Below, one piece after another: positions 45,210 to 53,959 of a DNA stretch of 64,000 nucleotides. Within the stretch, counting starts at the first letter, position 1; every line of letters starts with the position of its first letter. The notes beneath the pieces are model-generated. The model had not been told where the DNA came from. It ran no database searches and was given only the letters and a program-made list of their open reading frames with translations. The position numbers were made by a program, and so were the translations under genes. Source of the DNA: Telluria aromaticivorans (lineage in GTDB: Bacteria > Pseudomonadota > Gammaproteobacteria > Burkholderiales > Burkholderiaceae_D); contig NZ_JABAIV010000007.1 of the NCBI RefSeq assembly GCF_013003915.1, forward strand, positions 124,001-188,000. Direction: 5' to 3'.

Positions 45210-46487
45210 ATGCTGAAGAAAAATATCAAGGCGCTGCTTGCGACAACCGCGCTGGCCTCCCTGGGCCTGCTGGCGGGATGCGGCAGTACGCCCTTGCCAC
45301 CCGACACCGGTTGTGGCGTACCGGGCGGATTGTGCGCGCCCGCCGCGCCGAGTGCAAGTCCGGTGCCGAGCGAACCCGGCTATACGCCCCCTCCTCCCGT
45401 CGAGCCTGCCCGTACCAGCCCGGTCGAACTGCCGCCTCCGGGCGACGGCCGCCCGCTCGCCACCGATGCGATGCCGGCAGCAGGCGTGCGCATTGCCCTG
45501 CTGCTGCCGCTGCAGTCCGGCACGCTCGCCCAGCCGGCCGAAGCGGTACGCGCGGGTTTCATGGCCGCCTACGAGCGCGACCGCACCGGCGTGACCGTCA
45601 GCGTGATTCCCACCGGCGACTCGGCCCAGGCCACGCTCGACGCCTATGGCCGCGCCGCGCCGCATCACGACATCATGGTCGGGCCGCTGGCTAGGGGCGC
45701 CGTGGCTGCGCTGGCCACCAGCGGCGCCGTCAGCCGGCCGACCATTGCCCTGAACCACCCGCAACTCGACGGGCCGCTGCCGCGCCAGATGCTGGTGGTC
45801 GGCCTCTCGCTCGAAGACGAAGCGCGACAGGTCGCCGACTGGGCCGCCGCCGAACAGCCGGGCGGCCGCGCCCTGGTGCTGACCGGGTCCGCCGCATGGC
45901 AGCAACGCCTGACCGGCGCGTTTACCGCGCGCTGGTCGCAGCTGGGCCTGAAGAATTCCGTGGTCGATTTACCCAGCGCCGACGGCTATGTGGACGGCAA
46001 CGCCCTGGCCGAGCTACGCGCACGCATGCAGGCCGACCCGCCGCAATTGATATTCGCGGCGCTCGACGCGGTGCAGCTGCGCCAGGTGCGCAGCGCCATC
46101 GGCACCTCGCTGCCGACCTATGGCACCGCCTCGGTCAATCCTGGGCGCGACCCGGCTACCCAGGCCCCCGAGCTGGCAGGAGTGCGCATCCTCGACCTGC
46201 CCTGGACCGTGCAGCCCGACCACCCGCTGGTGGCGAGCTATCCGCGCTGGGGCGGCGCGCTTGATGGCTTCGACATGCAGCGCCTGTACGCGCTGGGCAT
46301 CGACGCCTACCGTATCGCGCGCGAGCTGGCCCTGCGCCCCGGCGGCGCCTTCCAGCTGGACGGCGTCACCGGCCGCCTGTCGATCGACATGGGCAACGGG
46401 GCGGGCGCGCCATCTTTCCGGCGCGTGGAGACCGGCACGGTCTACCGCGACGGCGGCACCTTCGAAGCGGCAGCATTCGGGCGCTGA
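45210..46487 (+). CDS. Penicillin-binding protein activator LpoA-type (LppC family) lipoprotein
   Basis: A 425-residue outer-membrane lipoprotein: lipobox GLLAGC with Cys24, a Pro-rich linker to about residue 80, then a periplasmic-binding-like domain (IALLLPLQSGTLAQPAEAVRAG and the HHDIMVGPLARGAVAAL stretch). It corresponds to the C-terminal domain of E. coli LpoA, which stimulates PBP1A. The N-terminal TPR-like domain of enterobacterial LpoA is absent, as in other betaproteobacteria. Gene order rsmI/lpoA/yraN/diaA/dolP supports the call. It links to the cell-wall theme of the window. Confidence 0.88.
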   Translation: MLKKNIKALLATTALASLGLLAGCGSTPLPPDTGCGVPGGLCAPAAPSASPVPSEPGYTPPPPVEPARTSPVELPPPGDGRPLATDAMPAAGVRIALLLPLQSGTLAQPAEAVRAGFMAAYERDRTGVTVSVIPTGDSAQATLDAYGRAAPHHDIMVGPLARGAVAALATSGAVSRPTIALNHPQLDGPLPRQMLVVGLSLEDEARQVADWAAAEQPGGRALVLTGSAAWQQRLTGAFTARWSQLGLKNSVVDLPSADGYVDGNALAELRARMQADPPQLIFAALDAVQLRQVRSAIGTSLPTYGTASVNPGRDPATQAPELAGVRILDLPWTVQPDHPLVASYPRWGGALDGFDMQRLYALGIDAYRIARELALRPGGAFQLDGVTGRLSIDMGNGAGAPSFRRVETGTVYRDGGTFEAAAFGR

Positions 46488-46488
46488 C

Positions 46489-46848
46489 ATGTGGCCGCTG
46501 CGCCTGTCATTGCGGCAGGCCCAGGGCCGCAGCTGGGAGCAGGCCGCCCTGCTCCACCTGAAACGCCAGGGCCTGGTCCTGGCCGAGGAAAATTTCCGCT
46601 GCAAGGGCGGCGAAATCGACCTGGTCATGCGTGATGGCGATACTTTCGTGTTCGTCGAAGTGCGCCAGCGCGCGGATACTGAACACGGCGGCGCGGCCGC
46701 CAGCATCACTCCCCCCAAGATCCGCCGCCTGGTGCGGGCGGCCCAGTGTTACCTGTTGCGCTTCTCCACGACGCCGCCCTGCCGCTTCGACGTGGTCGCC
46801 ATCGATGGCAGCCACATCGAATGGTTACAAGATGTCATTACTTCCTGA
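46489..46848 (+). CDS. YraN-family (UPF0102) putative endonuclease
   Basis: A 119-residue restriction-endonuclease-like fold protein: EENFRCKGGEIDLVMRDGDTF, then VEVRQR, the GEIDLV...VFVEVR pattern with the acidic metal residues. Function is unknown; nuclease activity is inferred for the family. It starts 1 nt after the lpoA stop, in the conserved yraM-yraN order. Confidence 0.9.
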   Translation: MWPLRLSLRQAQGRSWEQAALLHLKRQGLVLAEENFRCKGGEIDLVMRDGDTFVFVEVRQRADTEHGGAAASITPPKIRRLVRAAQCYLLRFSTTPPCRFDVVAIDGSHIEWLQDVITS

Positions 46849-46901
46849 TTGAAATGTAAGCAATTTTTACTGTGGTTGCCCGCCTTCGGTTGCTACTACA
46901 C

Positions 46902-46907
46902 TATAAT
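46902..46907 (+). promoter_or_regulatory. -10 box for diaA, placed for a near-leaderless mRNA
   Basis: A consensus TATAAT ends 8 nt before the diaA ATG (46916). No ribosome site lies between them, so transcription would begin almost at the start codon. The -35 is weak. Confidence 0.5.
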
Positions 46908-46915
46908 CCCCGGCT

Positions 46916-47509
46916 ATGAATACTCAACGCATCCTCGCTCACTTCCAGGAGAGCGCCGACCTGAAAATGAAGTCGGCTGCTACTCTCGCCCAACCTATTT
47001 CGCAGGCGATCGAACTCATGTTCGGCGCTTTGTCCAACGGCAACAAGATCCTGGCCTGCGGTAATGGCGGTTCCGCCGCCGACTGCCAGCACTTTGCTGC
47101 CGAACTCGTAGGCCGCTTCGAGCGCGAGCGCTTCCCGCTGCCCGCCATCGCCCTGACCTGCGACACCTCCATCCTGACGGCCGTCGGCAACGACTACAGC
47201 TTCCGCGAGATCTTCTCGAAACAGGTGCAGGCCTTCGGCCAGGCCGGCGACGTCCTGCTGGCGATTTCGACCTCGGGCAACTCGGCCAACGTGCTGGCTG
47301 CGGTGGAAGCGGCGCTGGAACGCGAAATGCGTATCGTGGCCTTCACCGGCAAGGACGGCGGCGCGCTTGCCAAGCTGCTGACCGATGCCGATGTCCATAT
47401 CAACGTGCCCCACGCACGTACCGCTCGCATCCAGGAAGTGCATCTGGTCGCGATTCACTGCATTTGCGACGGCATTGACGTCGCATTGTTCGGAGGAGAT
47501 GAAGAATGA
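46916..47509 (+). CDS. diaA: SIS-domain protein DiaA/GmhA family
   Basis: A 197-residue SIS protein. Seen: [46 protein letters not shown] and [15 protein letters not shown], shared by sedoheptulose-7-phosphate isomerase (GmhA) and the DnaA-binding replication-initiation factor DiaA. Position between yraN and a BON lipoprotein is that of E. coli diaA (yraO), which favours the DnaA role. The start overlaps no ribosome site but lies right behind a TATAAT. The stop overlaps the next gene's ATG. Confidence 0.88.
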   Translation: MNTQRILAHFQESADLKMKSAATLAQPISQAIELMFGALSNGNKILACGNGGSAADCQHFAAELVGRFERERFPLPAIALTCDTSILTAVGNDYSFREIFSKQVQAFGQAGDVLLAISTSGNSANVLAAVEAALEREMRIVAFTGKDGGALAKLLTDADVHINVPHARTARIQEVHLVAIHCICDGIDVALFGGDEE

Positions 47510-48126
47510 TGAATAAGCGCCCGCTGGCCGGCCTGGTATCAAAAATCGTACTGGGCACCGCGCTGGCTGCCTCGCTGTCGGGCTGTATCGGCCTGGCGGT
47601 AGGCGGCGCTGTGATGACCGCTGTCTCCGCAAACGACCGCCGCACCATCGGCATGCAGACCGAAGACAAGTCGATCAACGTCAAGGCCGAGATCAAGATG
47701 CAGCAGCTCACCGGAGAGCATGGCCACGTCAACGTGACCAGCTACAACCGCAAGGTGCTGCTGACCGGCGAAGTCCGCGACGAAGCCATGAAGCAGGCCG
47801 CCGAGCGCGAAGTGCGCGAGATCTCGAACGTGGTCGCCGTGGTCAACGAGCTGGAAATCGCCGGCCCGTCGAGCTATACCTCGCGTTCGAGCGACGCCCT
47901 GATCACTACCAAGGTCAAGGCCAGCCTGGTCGACAAGAAGACCATCTCGGCCAGCTCGGTGAAAGTCACCACCGAGCGCGGCGTTGTCTACCTGATGGGC
48001 CTTGTCACTCCGCGTGAGGGCAATATCGCGGCCGACGTCGCCAAAGGCGTGGCCGGCGTGAACCGCGTCGTCAAGATCTTCGAGTACATCAGCGAAGAAG
48101 ACGTCAAGTCTAGCCAGGCTTCGTAA
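47506..48126 (+). CDS. dolP: BON-domain outer-membrane lipoprotein, DolP (YraP)-like
   Basis: A 206-residue lipoprotein with lipobox SLSGC (Cys27) and two BON domains (about 50-118 and 126-200), such as [15 protein letters not shown] and [17 protein letters not shown]. coli DolP supports outer-membrane integrity and BAM function. GGAGGA precedes the ATG at 47506; the adjacent ATG at 47509 is equally usable. It closes the rsmI/lpoA-to-dolP conserved cluster and is followed by a strong terminator. Confidence 0.92.
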   Translation: MMNKRPLAGLVSKIVLGTALAASLSGCIGLAVGGAVMTAVSANDRRTIGMQTEDKSINVKAEIKMQQLTGEHGHVNVTSYNRKVLLTGEVRDEAMKQAAEREVREISNVVAVVNELEIAGPSSYTSRSSDALITTKVKASLVDKKTISASSVKVTTERGVVYLMGLVTPREGNIAADVAKGVAGVNRVVKIFEYISEEDVKSSQAS

Positions 48127-48141
48127 GCTTCGCCCCCCCAG

Positions 48142-48168
48142 CGGCAGGACTTCGGTCCTGCCGTTTTT
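48142..48168 (+). terminator. Rho-independent terminator after dolP
   Basis: Perfect stem CGGCAGGAC/GTCCTGCCG closed by a TTCG tetraloop, followed by TTTTT. Confidence 0.93.
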
Positions 48169-48182
48169 ACACCTGCTCCCAC

Positions 48183-48701
48183 ATGACCGCACCTAACCCT
48201 TCCCGCACCTGGTTCAAGCCCGCCGCCATCGGTGCGGTCGTGCTGGCGCTGGCCGGCATCGGCTACGCCTCCTTCACGGCCAGCAGCGCGGCGCCCGACG
48301 TCACCTTCATCAGCATCACCGGCGACAAGATCAGCACCCAGTCCATGCGCGGCAAGGTCGTCATGGTGAATTTCTGGGCGACTTCCTGCGTCACCTGCGT
48401 CAAGGAGATGCCGCAGATGGTGGAGACCTACGAGAAGTACAAGGGACAGGGACTGGAATTCGTGGCGGTGGCGATGCAGTACGACCGGCCCGACTACGTG
48501 CTGAATTTTACCGAGACCCGCAAGCTCCCCTTCATCGTGGCGATCGACGCGGCCGGCGACATCGCCAGACAGTTCGGCGACGTCACCCTGACGCCGACCA
48601 CCTTCCTGATCGACAAGAACGGCAAGATCATCAAGCGCTATGTCGGCGAGCCGGAATTCCCGGTCCTGCACAAGCTGATCGAGAAAGAGCTCGCCGGCTG
48701 A
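48183..48701 (+). CDS. TlpA/ResA-like membrane-anchored thioredoxin
   Basis: A 172-residue protein with an N-terminal hydrophobic anchor or signal (residues about 12-32) and a thioredoxin fold. The redox motif is C69-V-T-C72 in FWATSCVTCVKEMP, and a cis-Pro region TPTTFLID follows. It would act as a thiol-disulfide reductase in the periplasm, possibly for cytochrome c maturation or general reduction. It starts after the dolP terminator and is convergent with the thioesterase gene (stops 4 nt apart). Confidence 0.9.
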   Translation: MTAPNPSRTWFKPAAIGAVVLALAGIGYASFTASSAAPDVTFISITGDKISTQSMRGKVVMVNFWATSCVTCVKEMPQMVETYEKYKGQGLEFVAVAMQYDRPDYVLNFTETRKLPFIVAIDAAGDIARQFGDVTLTPTTFLIDKNGKIIKRYVGEPEFPVLHKLIEKELAG

Positions 48702-48705
48702 TCTT

Positions 48706-49125
48706 TTACTTCGGGTAGAGGATCATCTGGGTGCAGCGGAACAGCGCAATCGTCTTGGAGCTAGCCTTGTCGGTCACGATCGCATCCCATACCTGCGTCG
48801 TGCGCCCCAGGTGCACGGCGGTTGCCACCACGGCGATCGTGCCCTGGCGCGCGGTGCCCAAGTGGTTCGATTTCAGTTCGATGGTGGTGAAGCTCTGGGC
48901 GCCTTCCGGCAGGTTGGCGATGCAGGCGTAGCCGGCCGCGGTATCGGCCAGCGTGACCACGCTGCCGGCGTGCAGGTAGCCGTTGGGGGCCAGCAGGTGC
49001 GGCTCGACCGGCAGCTCGGCGCTGACGCGGCCCTCGGCGACTTCGGTGATGCGGATGCCGAGGTGGCCGGGGAGGAAGGACTTGCCGAATTCGTTGAAGG
49101 ATTCTGGGGTGTGTTTCAGGGTCAC
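48706..49125 (-). CDS. PaaI-type hotdog-fold thioesterase
   Basis: A 139-residue acyl-CoA thioesterase-like protein. Seen: PNGYLHAGSVVTLADTAAGY, the HGG-type active-site helix with its catalytic Asp, and the ELKSNHLGTAR strand. It resembles PaaI/MenI-type hydrolases that release CoA from aryl- or acyl-CoAs. The substrate cannot be told and there is no operon partner. Confidence 0.88.
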   Translation of the reverse strand: MTLKHTPESFNEFGKSFLPGHLGIRITEVAEGRVSAELPVEPHLLAPNGYLHAGSVVTLADTAAGYACIANLPEGAQSFTTIELKSNHLGTARQGTIAVVATAVHLGRTTQVWDAIVTDKASSKTIALFRCTQMILYPK

Positions 49126-49217
49126 GGTGGGTCGCTTTTGGGTAAAAAGCGGGATCGTACACTGTGCGTGGGGTTCTTGCTGTGGTGGTCCGGTGAGCGT
49201 TGGAGGCTGAACTACGA

Positions 49218-49274
49218 AACTTGGGTTCCGGCCTTCGCCGGAAGTCGTAGGCGCCAGTGGCGCGTACGACGGTC
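49218..49274. repeat. Intergenic hairpin repeat, family C copy 2
   Basis: AACTTGGGTTCCGGCC-TTC-GCCGGAA followed by GTCGTA-g-GCGCCA-g-TGGCGC-g-TACGAC. Compared with copy 1 (16717-16761), the inner stem has a swapped base pair and the TTCCGGC hairpin is complete. Confidence 0.8.
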
Positions 49275-49323
49275 TTTAGTGTGAGGGCTACGAAAACCGC
49301 TCTGTGACCGCATACATTTGAAC

Positions 49324-49376
49324 CGTCATCCCGGCGAAGGCGTGAACAATGCCACTAGCATTGTTCACTCCAAGTT
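49324..49376. repeat. Intergenic hairpin repeat, family B copy 2
   Basis: CATCCCGGCGAAGGC, then hairpin GTGAACAATGC-cacta-GCATTGTTCAC, then TCCAAGTT. Flanks are identical to copy 1 at 7111-7162, while the stem differs by two compensated base pairs. With the family C unit it fills the 264-nt gap between the thioesterase and helicase genes. Confidence 0.85.
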
Positions 49377-49389
49377 CGTACCGCACCAA

Positions 49390-51375
49390 CTAGCGCCTGC
49401 GCTTGCCCCCACCCTGCTTCTGCCCCCCACCCTTCTGCCTGGCCGCCGTATTCTGCTGCTGCAGCATCGCATCCACCCGTTCCGACGCCTCGCGCGCCAG
49501 TTGCTGGGCCAGGTCGATACTCGGGAAGAATTCCGGCTCGCGATAGCCCAGCCAGGCATAGGCCGAATACAGGCGGCAGGTATCCTCGACCTCCTGCAGG
49601 TTCATGTAGAACAGCTCCTGGGTGGGCGGCGCCAGCTTGAAGACCTTCTTCTTGGCCAGCGACAGCGCCCAGTGCTCCCAGGCGCTTTGCAGGGTCGGCA
49701 CCCTGCTGGAAATCGGCACCAGCGACAGCATGAACTTGTCCGCCACGCTCAGGGGCAGCGTATCGAGCCATTCGGCGCGTTCGTTCTGCTCCTCGGTGAT
49801 GCGCGGGTAGAAGAAACCATCCGGCACGTCGATGTTGTGCACGAAGCGGCGCAGCAGCTTCACCAGCGAGGTCTCGCCGGTGACCGAGGCAATACGGTGC
49901 AGCTGCTCGAGCGAGGGCGCCACGGCGAAACCATTGGCCGCCAGCGGCGGGATCTTCTCCTTCATCAGCGAGCGCATGACGGAGTGGGTCTCGTCGTCGT
50001 AGCCGGCGACAAAACCTTCCTCGTGCACGCCGTAGCGCCCTGCCCTACCGGCGATCTGCTTGGCCAGCGCTGCGGAGATCTCTTCTTCCTCGACCCCGTT
50101 GTACTTCACCGCCGTGGTCATCACGATGCGGGCGATCGGCATGTTCAGGCCCATCGCCAGCGCGTCGGTGCCGACCACGATGTCGGCCTGGCCCTCGCGG
50201 AAGCGTTCGGCCTGCGCGCGCCGTACCTCGGGCGACAGGTTGCCGTACACGGTGGCCACCGACAGGCCCTTCTCGGTGATCATGTCGCGCCACATCAGCA
50301 CCTCGCGCCGCGAGAAGGCGATCACCGCGTCGCCGCGCCGCAGGTTGCCGAGCTTGCGCACCGGGCCTGGCTCCATCGCCAGCGGCGCCATGCGTTTCAG
50401 TACATGCACTTCGAGCGGCACTTCGAGGCGCTCGGCCAGTGCCTCGATGGCGCGCCGCGCTTCCGGAGCGCCGACCAGGAACACGGTGGACGCCGGCGCG
50501 CCGCAGACAGCCGCGGTCCAGGCGGCGCCGCGGTCGCGGTCGGCCAGCATCTGGATCTCGTCGATCACCGCCACCTCCACCGGCGCCTTGGTATTCAACA
50601 TTTCGACCGTGCTGGCGACATGGGTCGCGCCTTCGGCCAGGCGGCGTTCTTCGCCGGTGACCAGGCTGACCTTGATGGGCTTGCCGTGCGGGCGCGCCGC
50701 TTGCAGGCGCTCGTAGTTTTCCAGCGCCAGCAGGCGCAGGGGCGCAAGGTAGACGCCGCTCTCGGCCTTGGCCAGCGCTTCCATCGCGCGGTGGGTCTTG
50801 CCCGAGTTGGTGGGCCCCAGCAGGGCGATGAACTTGCGCTGCATGCGGCTGGCGACCTCGAAGGACTCGGGGTACTCGGCCAGGTTGATGCTTTCCTTGG
50901 TGCGCGCGGCGTGGCGTTCTTCCTGTTCGCGTTCGACCGCGTGTGCCAGGCGCTGCGAGATGCGCTGGAAGACGTATTCAGCCGGCTCCGAAGTTTCCAG
51001 CTCGTCGAGCACATCGAGGAAGAGCATCGGGCTCCAGCCGAAATCGTCGGCTTCCTCGGCGATGTTGCGCACGAATTCTTCGGCTTCTGTCTGCAGCTGT
51101 TCGAGCGCATCGGGCGTGGCGCGTTCTTCGAGCACGCCGCGCCGGGCCAGCATGTCCATCTTGCGCCACTTGCTCGGCTTGGCCAGCACGCCGCGCGAGG
51201 GCACCAGGCGGTAGGGCACGCGCAGGCCTTCGTAGCGCACTTCGCCCGAGAAGCGCAGGAATACGCGGCCTTCCATTTTTACAAGCTCGATGCCGCGCTC
51301 GGCGAAATCGAGTTCGCGTTCGAGGAAGGCGTCGTCGTCCTGGGTGTCGTCGGGTGGGGTGTGGGATTGGGTCAT
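49390..51375 (-). CDS. SUV3-like DExH/D RNA helicase
   Basis: A 661-residue helicase. N-terminal ~170 residues are charged and helical. The core follows: Walker A GPTNSGKTH, motif Ia APLRLLALE, Walker B/DExx VIDEIQML, VGAPEA, then helicase C-domain IAFSRREVL, VYGNLSPEVRRAQ, VVGTDALAMGLN and QIAGRAGRYG. This set is that of SUV3, the mitochondrial degradosome helicase. The extreme C-terminus is basic (QKGGGQKQGGGKRRR). The start at 51375 (MTQSHTPPDD) is preferred over an ATG 30 nt upstream. RNA turnover is inferred from family; no nuclease partner is adjacent. Confidence 0.87.
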   Translation of the reverse strand: MTQSHTPPDDTQDDDAFLERELDFAERGIELVKMEGRVFLRFSGEVRYEGLRVPYRLVPSRGVLAKPSKWRKMDMLARRGVLEERATPDALEQLQTEAEEFVRNIAEEADDFGWSPMLFLDVLDELETSEPAEYVFQRISQRLAHAVEREQEERHAARTKESINLAEYPESFEVASRMQRKFIALLGPTNSGKTHRAMEALAKAESGVYLAPLRLLALENYERLQAARPHGKPIKVSLVTGEERRLAEGATHVASTVEMLNTKAPVEVAVIDEIQMLADRDRGAAWTAAVCGAPASTVFLVGAPEARRAIEALAERLEVPLEVHVLKRMAPLAMEPGPVRKLGNLRRGDAVIAFSRREVLMWRDMITEKGLSVATVYGNLSPEVRRAQAERFREGQADIVVGTDALAMGLNMPIARIVMTTAVKYNGVEEEEISAALAKQIAGRAGRYGVHEEGFVAGYDDETHSVMRSLMKEKIPPLAANGFAVAPSLEQLHRIASVTGETSLVKLLRRFVHNIDVPDGFFYPRITEEQNERAEWLDTLPLSVADKFMLSLVPISSRVPTLQSAWEHWALSLAKKKVFKLAPPTQELFYMNLQEVEDTCRLYSAYAWLGYREPEFFPSIDLAQQLAREASERVDAMLQQQNTAARQKGGGQKQGGGKRRR

Positions 51376-51432
51376 GGCGCCTGCGCGATGTCTAGTTGCT
51401 ATCAACTATATCGCAGCAAGAGGGGGAGCACG

Positions 51433-51541
51433 GTAGGGTGGGCGGATTCCCGCCCGCGCGTTCAAATCACGCTTGACCAGACGCGCATCGGATGATCACG
51501 CACCGGTTGAACGCGCGGTCGGCAAAGCCGACCACCCTACG
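51433..51541. repeat. Intergenic palindromic repeat, family A copy 3
   Basis: Outer arms TAGGGTGG and CCACCCTA. Left hairpin GGGCGG-attc-CCGCCC; right hairpin GGTCGGC-aaa-GCCGACC as in copy 1. GCGTTCAA and TTGAACGC join them. It lies between lipA's 3' side and the helicase promoter. Confidence 0.9.
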
Positions 51542-51571
51542 GTGTAGCGTTAGGTTGCGACAGCGATCGAG

Positions 51572-52567
51572 TTACGCGGCGACGCCTGCGTTATGCGCCT
51601 GCACGTCCGCGTGGTAGGACGAACGCACCATTGCACCGACTGCCGCGTGCACGAAGCCCATTTCGTAAGCGGCTTCTTCGAACTTCTTGAACTGGTCCGG
51701 GTGCACGTAGCGGCGCACCGGCAGGTGCGAGTTCGACGGCGCCAGGTACTGGCCGATGGTCAGCATGTCGATGTCGTGCTCGCGCATGTCGCGCATCACC
51801 TGCAGGATTTCTTCATCCGTTTCGCCCAGGCCGACCATGATGCCCGACTTGGTGACGGCGCTCGGGTACATCTTCTTGAAGTCACGCAGCAGCACCAGCG
51901 AGTGCGTGTAGTCGGCGCCCGGGCGCGCTTCCTTGTACAGGCGCGGCACGGTTTCCAGGTTGTGGTTCATCACGTCCGGCAGGCCGTCGGCGAAGATGTT
52001 CAGGGCCTTTTCCAGGCGGCCGCGGAAGTCGGGCACCAGCACTTCGATCTTGGTGCTTGGCGACTGGGCGCGGGTCTTCTGGATGCACTCGACGAAGTGG
52101 CCGGCGCCGCCGTCGCGCAGGTCGTCGCGGTCCACCGAGGTGATCACGACATACGACAGGCGCAGGTCGGCGATGGTCTTGGCCAGGTTGCCCGGCTCGT
52201 TGACGTCGAGCGGGTCCGGACGGCCGTGGCCGACGTCGCAGAACGGGCAGCGGCGGGTGCACTTGTCGCCCATGATCATGAAGGTCGCGGTGCCCTTGCC
52301 GAAGCATTCGCCGATGTTCGGGCAGCTGGCTTCTTCGCACACCGTCACCAGGTTGTTTGCGCGCAGGATGTCCTTAATCTCGTAGAAGCGCGACGACGCG
52401 GTCGCCGCCTTCACGCGGATCCAGTCCGGCTTCTTCAGGCGCTCGCCGTCGGCGATCGGGATGATTTTGATCGGAATGCGCGAGGTCTTGCTGGCGCCTT
52501 TTTGCTTGTCGGTGGCGTTGTAGGCGGGGGCAGCGAGGTTGCTGGCAGTGGTGGTTTCGGTAGTCAT
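51572..52567 (-). CDS. lipA: Lipoyl synthase
   Basis: A 331-residue radical-SAM enzyme inserting sulfur into octanoyl-protein. The auxiliary cluster Cys set is in [14 protein letters not shown] and the SAM cluster is C-TRR-C-PF-C in [29 protein letters not shown] and [11 protein letters not shown] also match. It follows lipB by 25 nt in the conserved ybeD-lipB-lipA operon. Confidence 0.97.
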   Translation of the reverse strand: MTTETTTASNLAAPAYNATDKQKGASKTSRIPIKIIPIADGERLKKPDWIRVKAATASSRFYEIKDILRANNLVTVCEEASCPNIGECFGKGTATFMIMGDKCTRRCPFCDVGHGRPDPLDVNEPGNLAKTIADLRLSYVVITSVDRDDLRDGGAGHFVECIQKTRAQSPSTKIEVLVPDFRGRLEKALNIFADGLPDVMNHNLETVPRLYKEARPGADYTHSLVLLRDFKKMYPSAVTKSGIMVGLGETDEEILQVMRDMREHDIDMLTIGQYLAPSNSHLPVRRYVHPDQFKKFEEAAYEMGFVHAAVGAMVRSSYHADVQAHNAGVAA

Positions 52568-52592
52568 AGCCTAGTGCCCTGGCGGGCTTCCA

Positions 52593-53291
52593 TTAGAGGT
52601 TGTTCGTTGCCGGCTCAGTCGCTTCGACCGATGCCAGTTGGCGCACCAGCTGCTGCGCCAGCGCCTGCTGGACATCCTCCAGCGGGGCTTCCACACCCAT
52701 CGTGCGCATGTCGACCGTGGCCAGGCCAGAGTAACCGCACGGGTTGATCCAGGTGAACGGGGCCAGGTCCATCGCCACGTTCAGCGAGACCCCATGGTAG
52801 GTGCAGCCGTTGCCGCGTACCTTGAGGCCGAGGGCGGCGATCTTCGCGCCTTTGCGCGGGCCGCCTGCCATGTAGATGCCGGGTGCCCCGGCAACGCGTT
52901 CGCCCGCGAGATTATACGCCGCCAGCACGTCGATGACCGCCTGTTCGATTTTCTCCACAAACTGGCGCGCATACAGCTTGCCGCCTGGTTTGTTGCGGCG
53001 CAGGTCCATCAGGAGGTAGATCACGACCTGGCCGGGGCCGTGGTAGGTCACTTCGCCGCCGCGGTCGGTCTGGACGACGGGCACGCCATGCGGCGCCAGC
53101 ACGTGGGCGCGGTCGGCGCCCAGGCCCAGCGTAAACACGGGCGGGTGCTCGACGATCCACAGCTCGTCCTGCGACTCGGGCGTGCGCGCGTCGGTAAAGG
53201 CGCGCATCGCAGCGAAAGTCGGTTCGTAGTCGGCGCGGCCGAGCTCGCGGATGAGCGGCGTGGCAGGACGGGTCGGGAGCATGGGTATCAA
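52593..53291 (-). CDS. lipB: Octanoyl-[ACP]:protein N-octanoyltransferase
   Basis: A 232-residue transferase that moves octanoate from ACP to lipoyl domains. Seen: [32 protein letters not shown] with the catalytic Lys, and catalytic Cys (about 185) in NPCGYSGL. The first ATG gives [13 protein letters not shown]; Met4 (53282) is an alternative start. Upstream partner of lipA. Confidence 0.95.
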   Translation of the reverse strand: MIPMLPTRPATPLIRELGRADYEPTFAAMRAFTDARTPESQDELWIVEHPPVFTLGLGADRAHVLAPHGVPVVQTDRGGEVTYHGPGQVVIYLLMDLRRNKPGGKLYARQFVEKIEQAVIDVLAAYNLAGERVAGAPGIYMAGGPRKGAKIAALGLKVRGNGCTYHGVSLNVAMDLAPFTWINPCGYSGLATVDMRTMGVEAPLEDVQQALAQQLVRQLASVEATEPATNNL

Positions 53292-53367
53292 GCGGGAATA
53301 TGGACAGCCCCGTCATTATAAGGCAGCGCGAAGGCCCGCGCTCCGCCGCAGCCGGCCCGCTGTGGCT

Positions 53368-53655
53368 TTACAGCACCATCTTGACCATGGGATGGGTCGA
53401 CAGGGCGCGGTAGACCTCGTCCAGCATCTCGCGGCTGGTGACCCAGACGGTGACGGTCAGGCCGGTGTAGTTGCCTTTCGACGAAGGGCGGGTCTCCACC
53501 TTGCCGGCATGGAAAGTCGGATCGAACCCGGTCACAACCTCGATGATCGTCGGCGCGAAGTCGATGTGCGTCGGCCCCATCACCTTGATCGGGAAGTCGC
53601 TCGGGTATTCAATGAGGGAATCTTTCGAGTCGATGAGGCTATCTTTCGGGTCCAT
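53368..53655 (-). CDS. ybeD: DUF493/YbeD-family protein
   Basis: A 95-residue ACT-like fold protein: YPSDFPIKVMGPTHIDFAP, VETRPSSKGNYTGLTVTV and the YRALSTHPMVKMVL end. Function is uncertain in the family. The N-terminus contains a short tandem duplication (PKDSLI then SKDSLI). It is first in the ybeD-lipB-lipA order, 76 nt before lipB. Confidence 0.9.
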   Translation of the reverse strand: MDPKDSLIDSKDSLIEYPSDFPIKVMGPTHIDFAPTIIEVVTGFDPTFHAGKVETRPSSKGNYTGLTVTVWVTSREMLDEVYRALSTHPMVKMVL

Positions 53656-53715
53656 GGCTTTTCGTCCTGTGCAAAGCAGCATTGTAGCTGCTTCAATTGT
53701 GGGCTGCACTGCGGG

Positions 53716-53745
53716 AAAAAAAGAGGCCGGCGCTGTGGCCGGCCT
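53716..53745 (-). terminator. Second terminator-like hairpin upstream of ybeD
   Basis: Minus strand: AGGCCGGC/GCCGGCCT, 8-bp stem with 6-nt loop, followed by CTTTTTTTT. It lies beyond the FecR-gene terminator, so it may end read-through or a separate small RNA. Confidence 0.6.
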
Positions 53746-53924
53746 GAACTATTTCTTTTACCTGGAGAAATAGCGGGACATTCGGGCCGCTCGGAGCAGC
53801 GTTGCTGCCTCGAGCGAGTGATGCCACTTTACCCAGGCCGGGCCCGGGCCGCGAGCGCAATGAGATAAACGGCAGTATGCCGCGACGGGCGGGGCAAACC
53901 AAGGGATGGACGGCATCCGGATGT

Positions 53925-53954
53925 AAAAAGAGCCGGATGTCTCCATCCGGCTCT
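53925..53954 (-). terminator. Rho-independent terminator of the FecR-domain gene
   Basis: Minus strand: AGAGCCGGATG/CATCCGGCTCT, 11-bp stem with GAGA loop, then TTTTT, starting 6 nt after the stop codon. Confidence 0.9.
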
Positions 53955-53959
53955 CGCTG

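Larger units (their letters stand above)
53656..53959. other. 304-nt gap between ybeD and the FecR-domain gene, with two hairpins
   Basis: It holds two minus-strand terminator-like hairpins (53716-53745 and 53925-53954) about 180 nt apart. Between them no convincing ORF is seen; a minus-strand small RNA ending at the lower hairpin is possible. The remainder is the likely ybeD promoter space. Confidence 0.4.

Noticed and set aside
49318-51495. A 725-codon plus-strand frame opposite the helicase
   Set aside because: Shadow frame with Arg/His/Gln-rich composition; the helicase motifs are on the minus strand.
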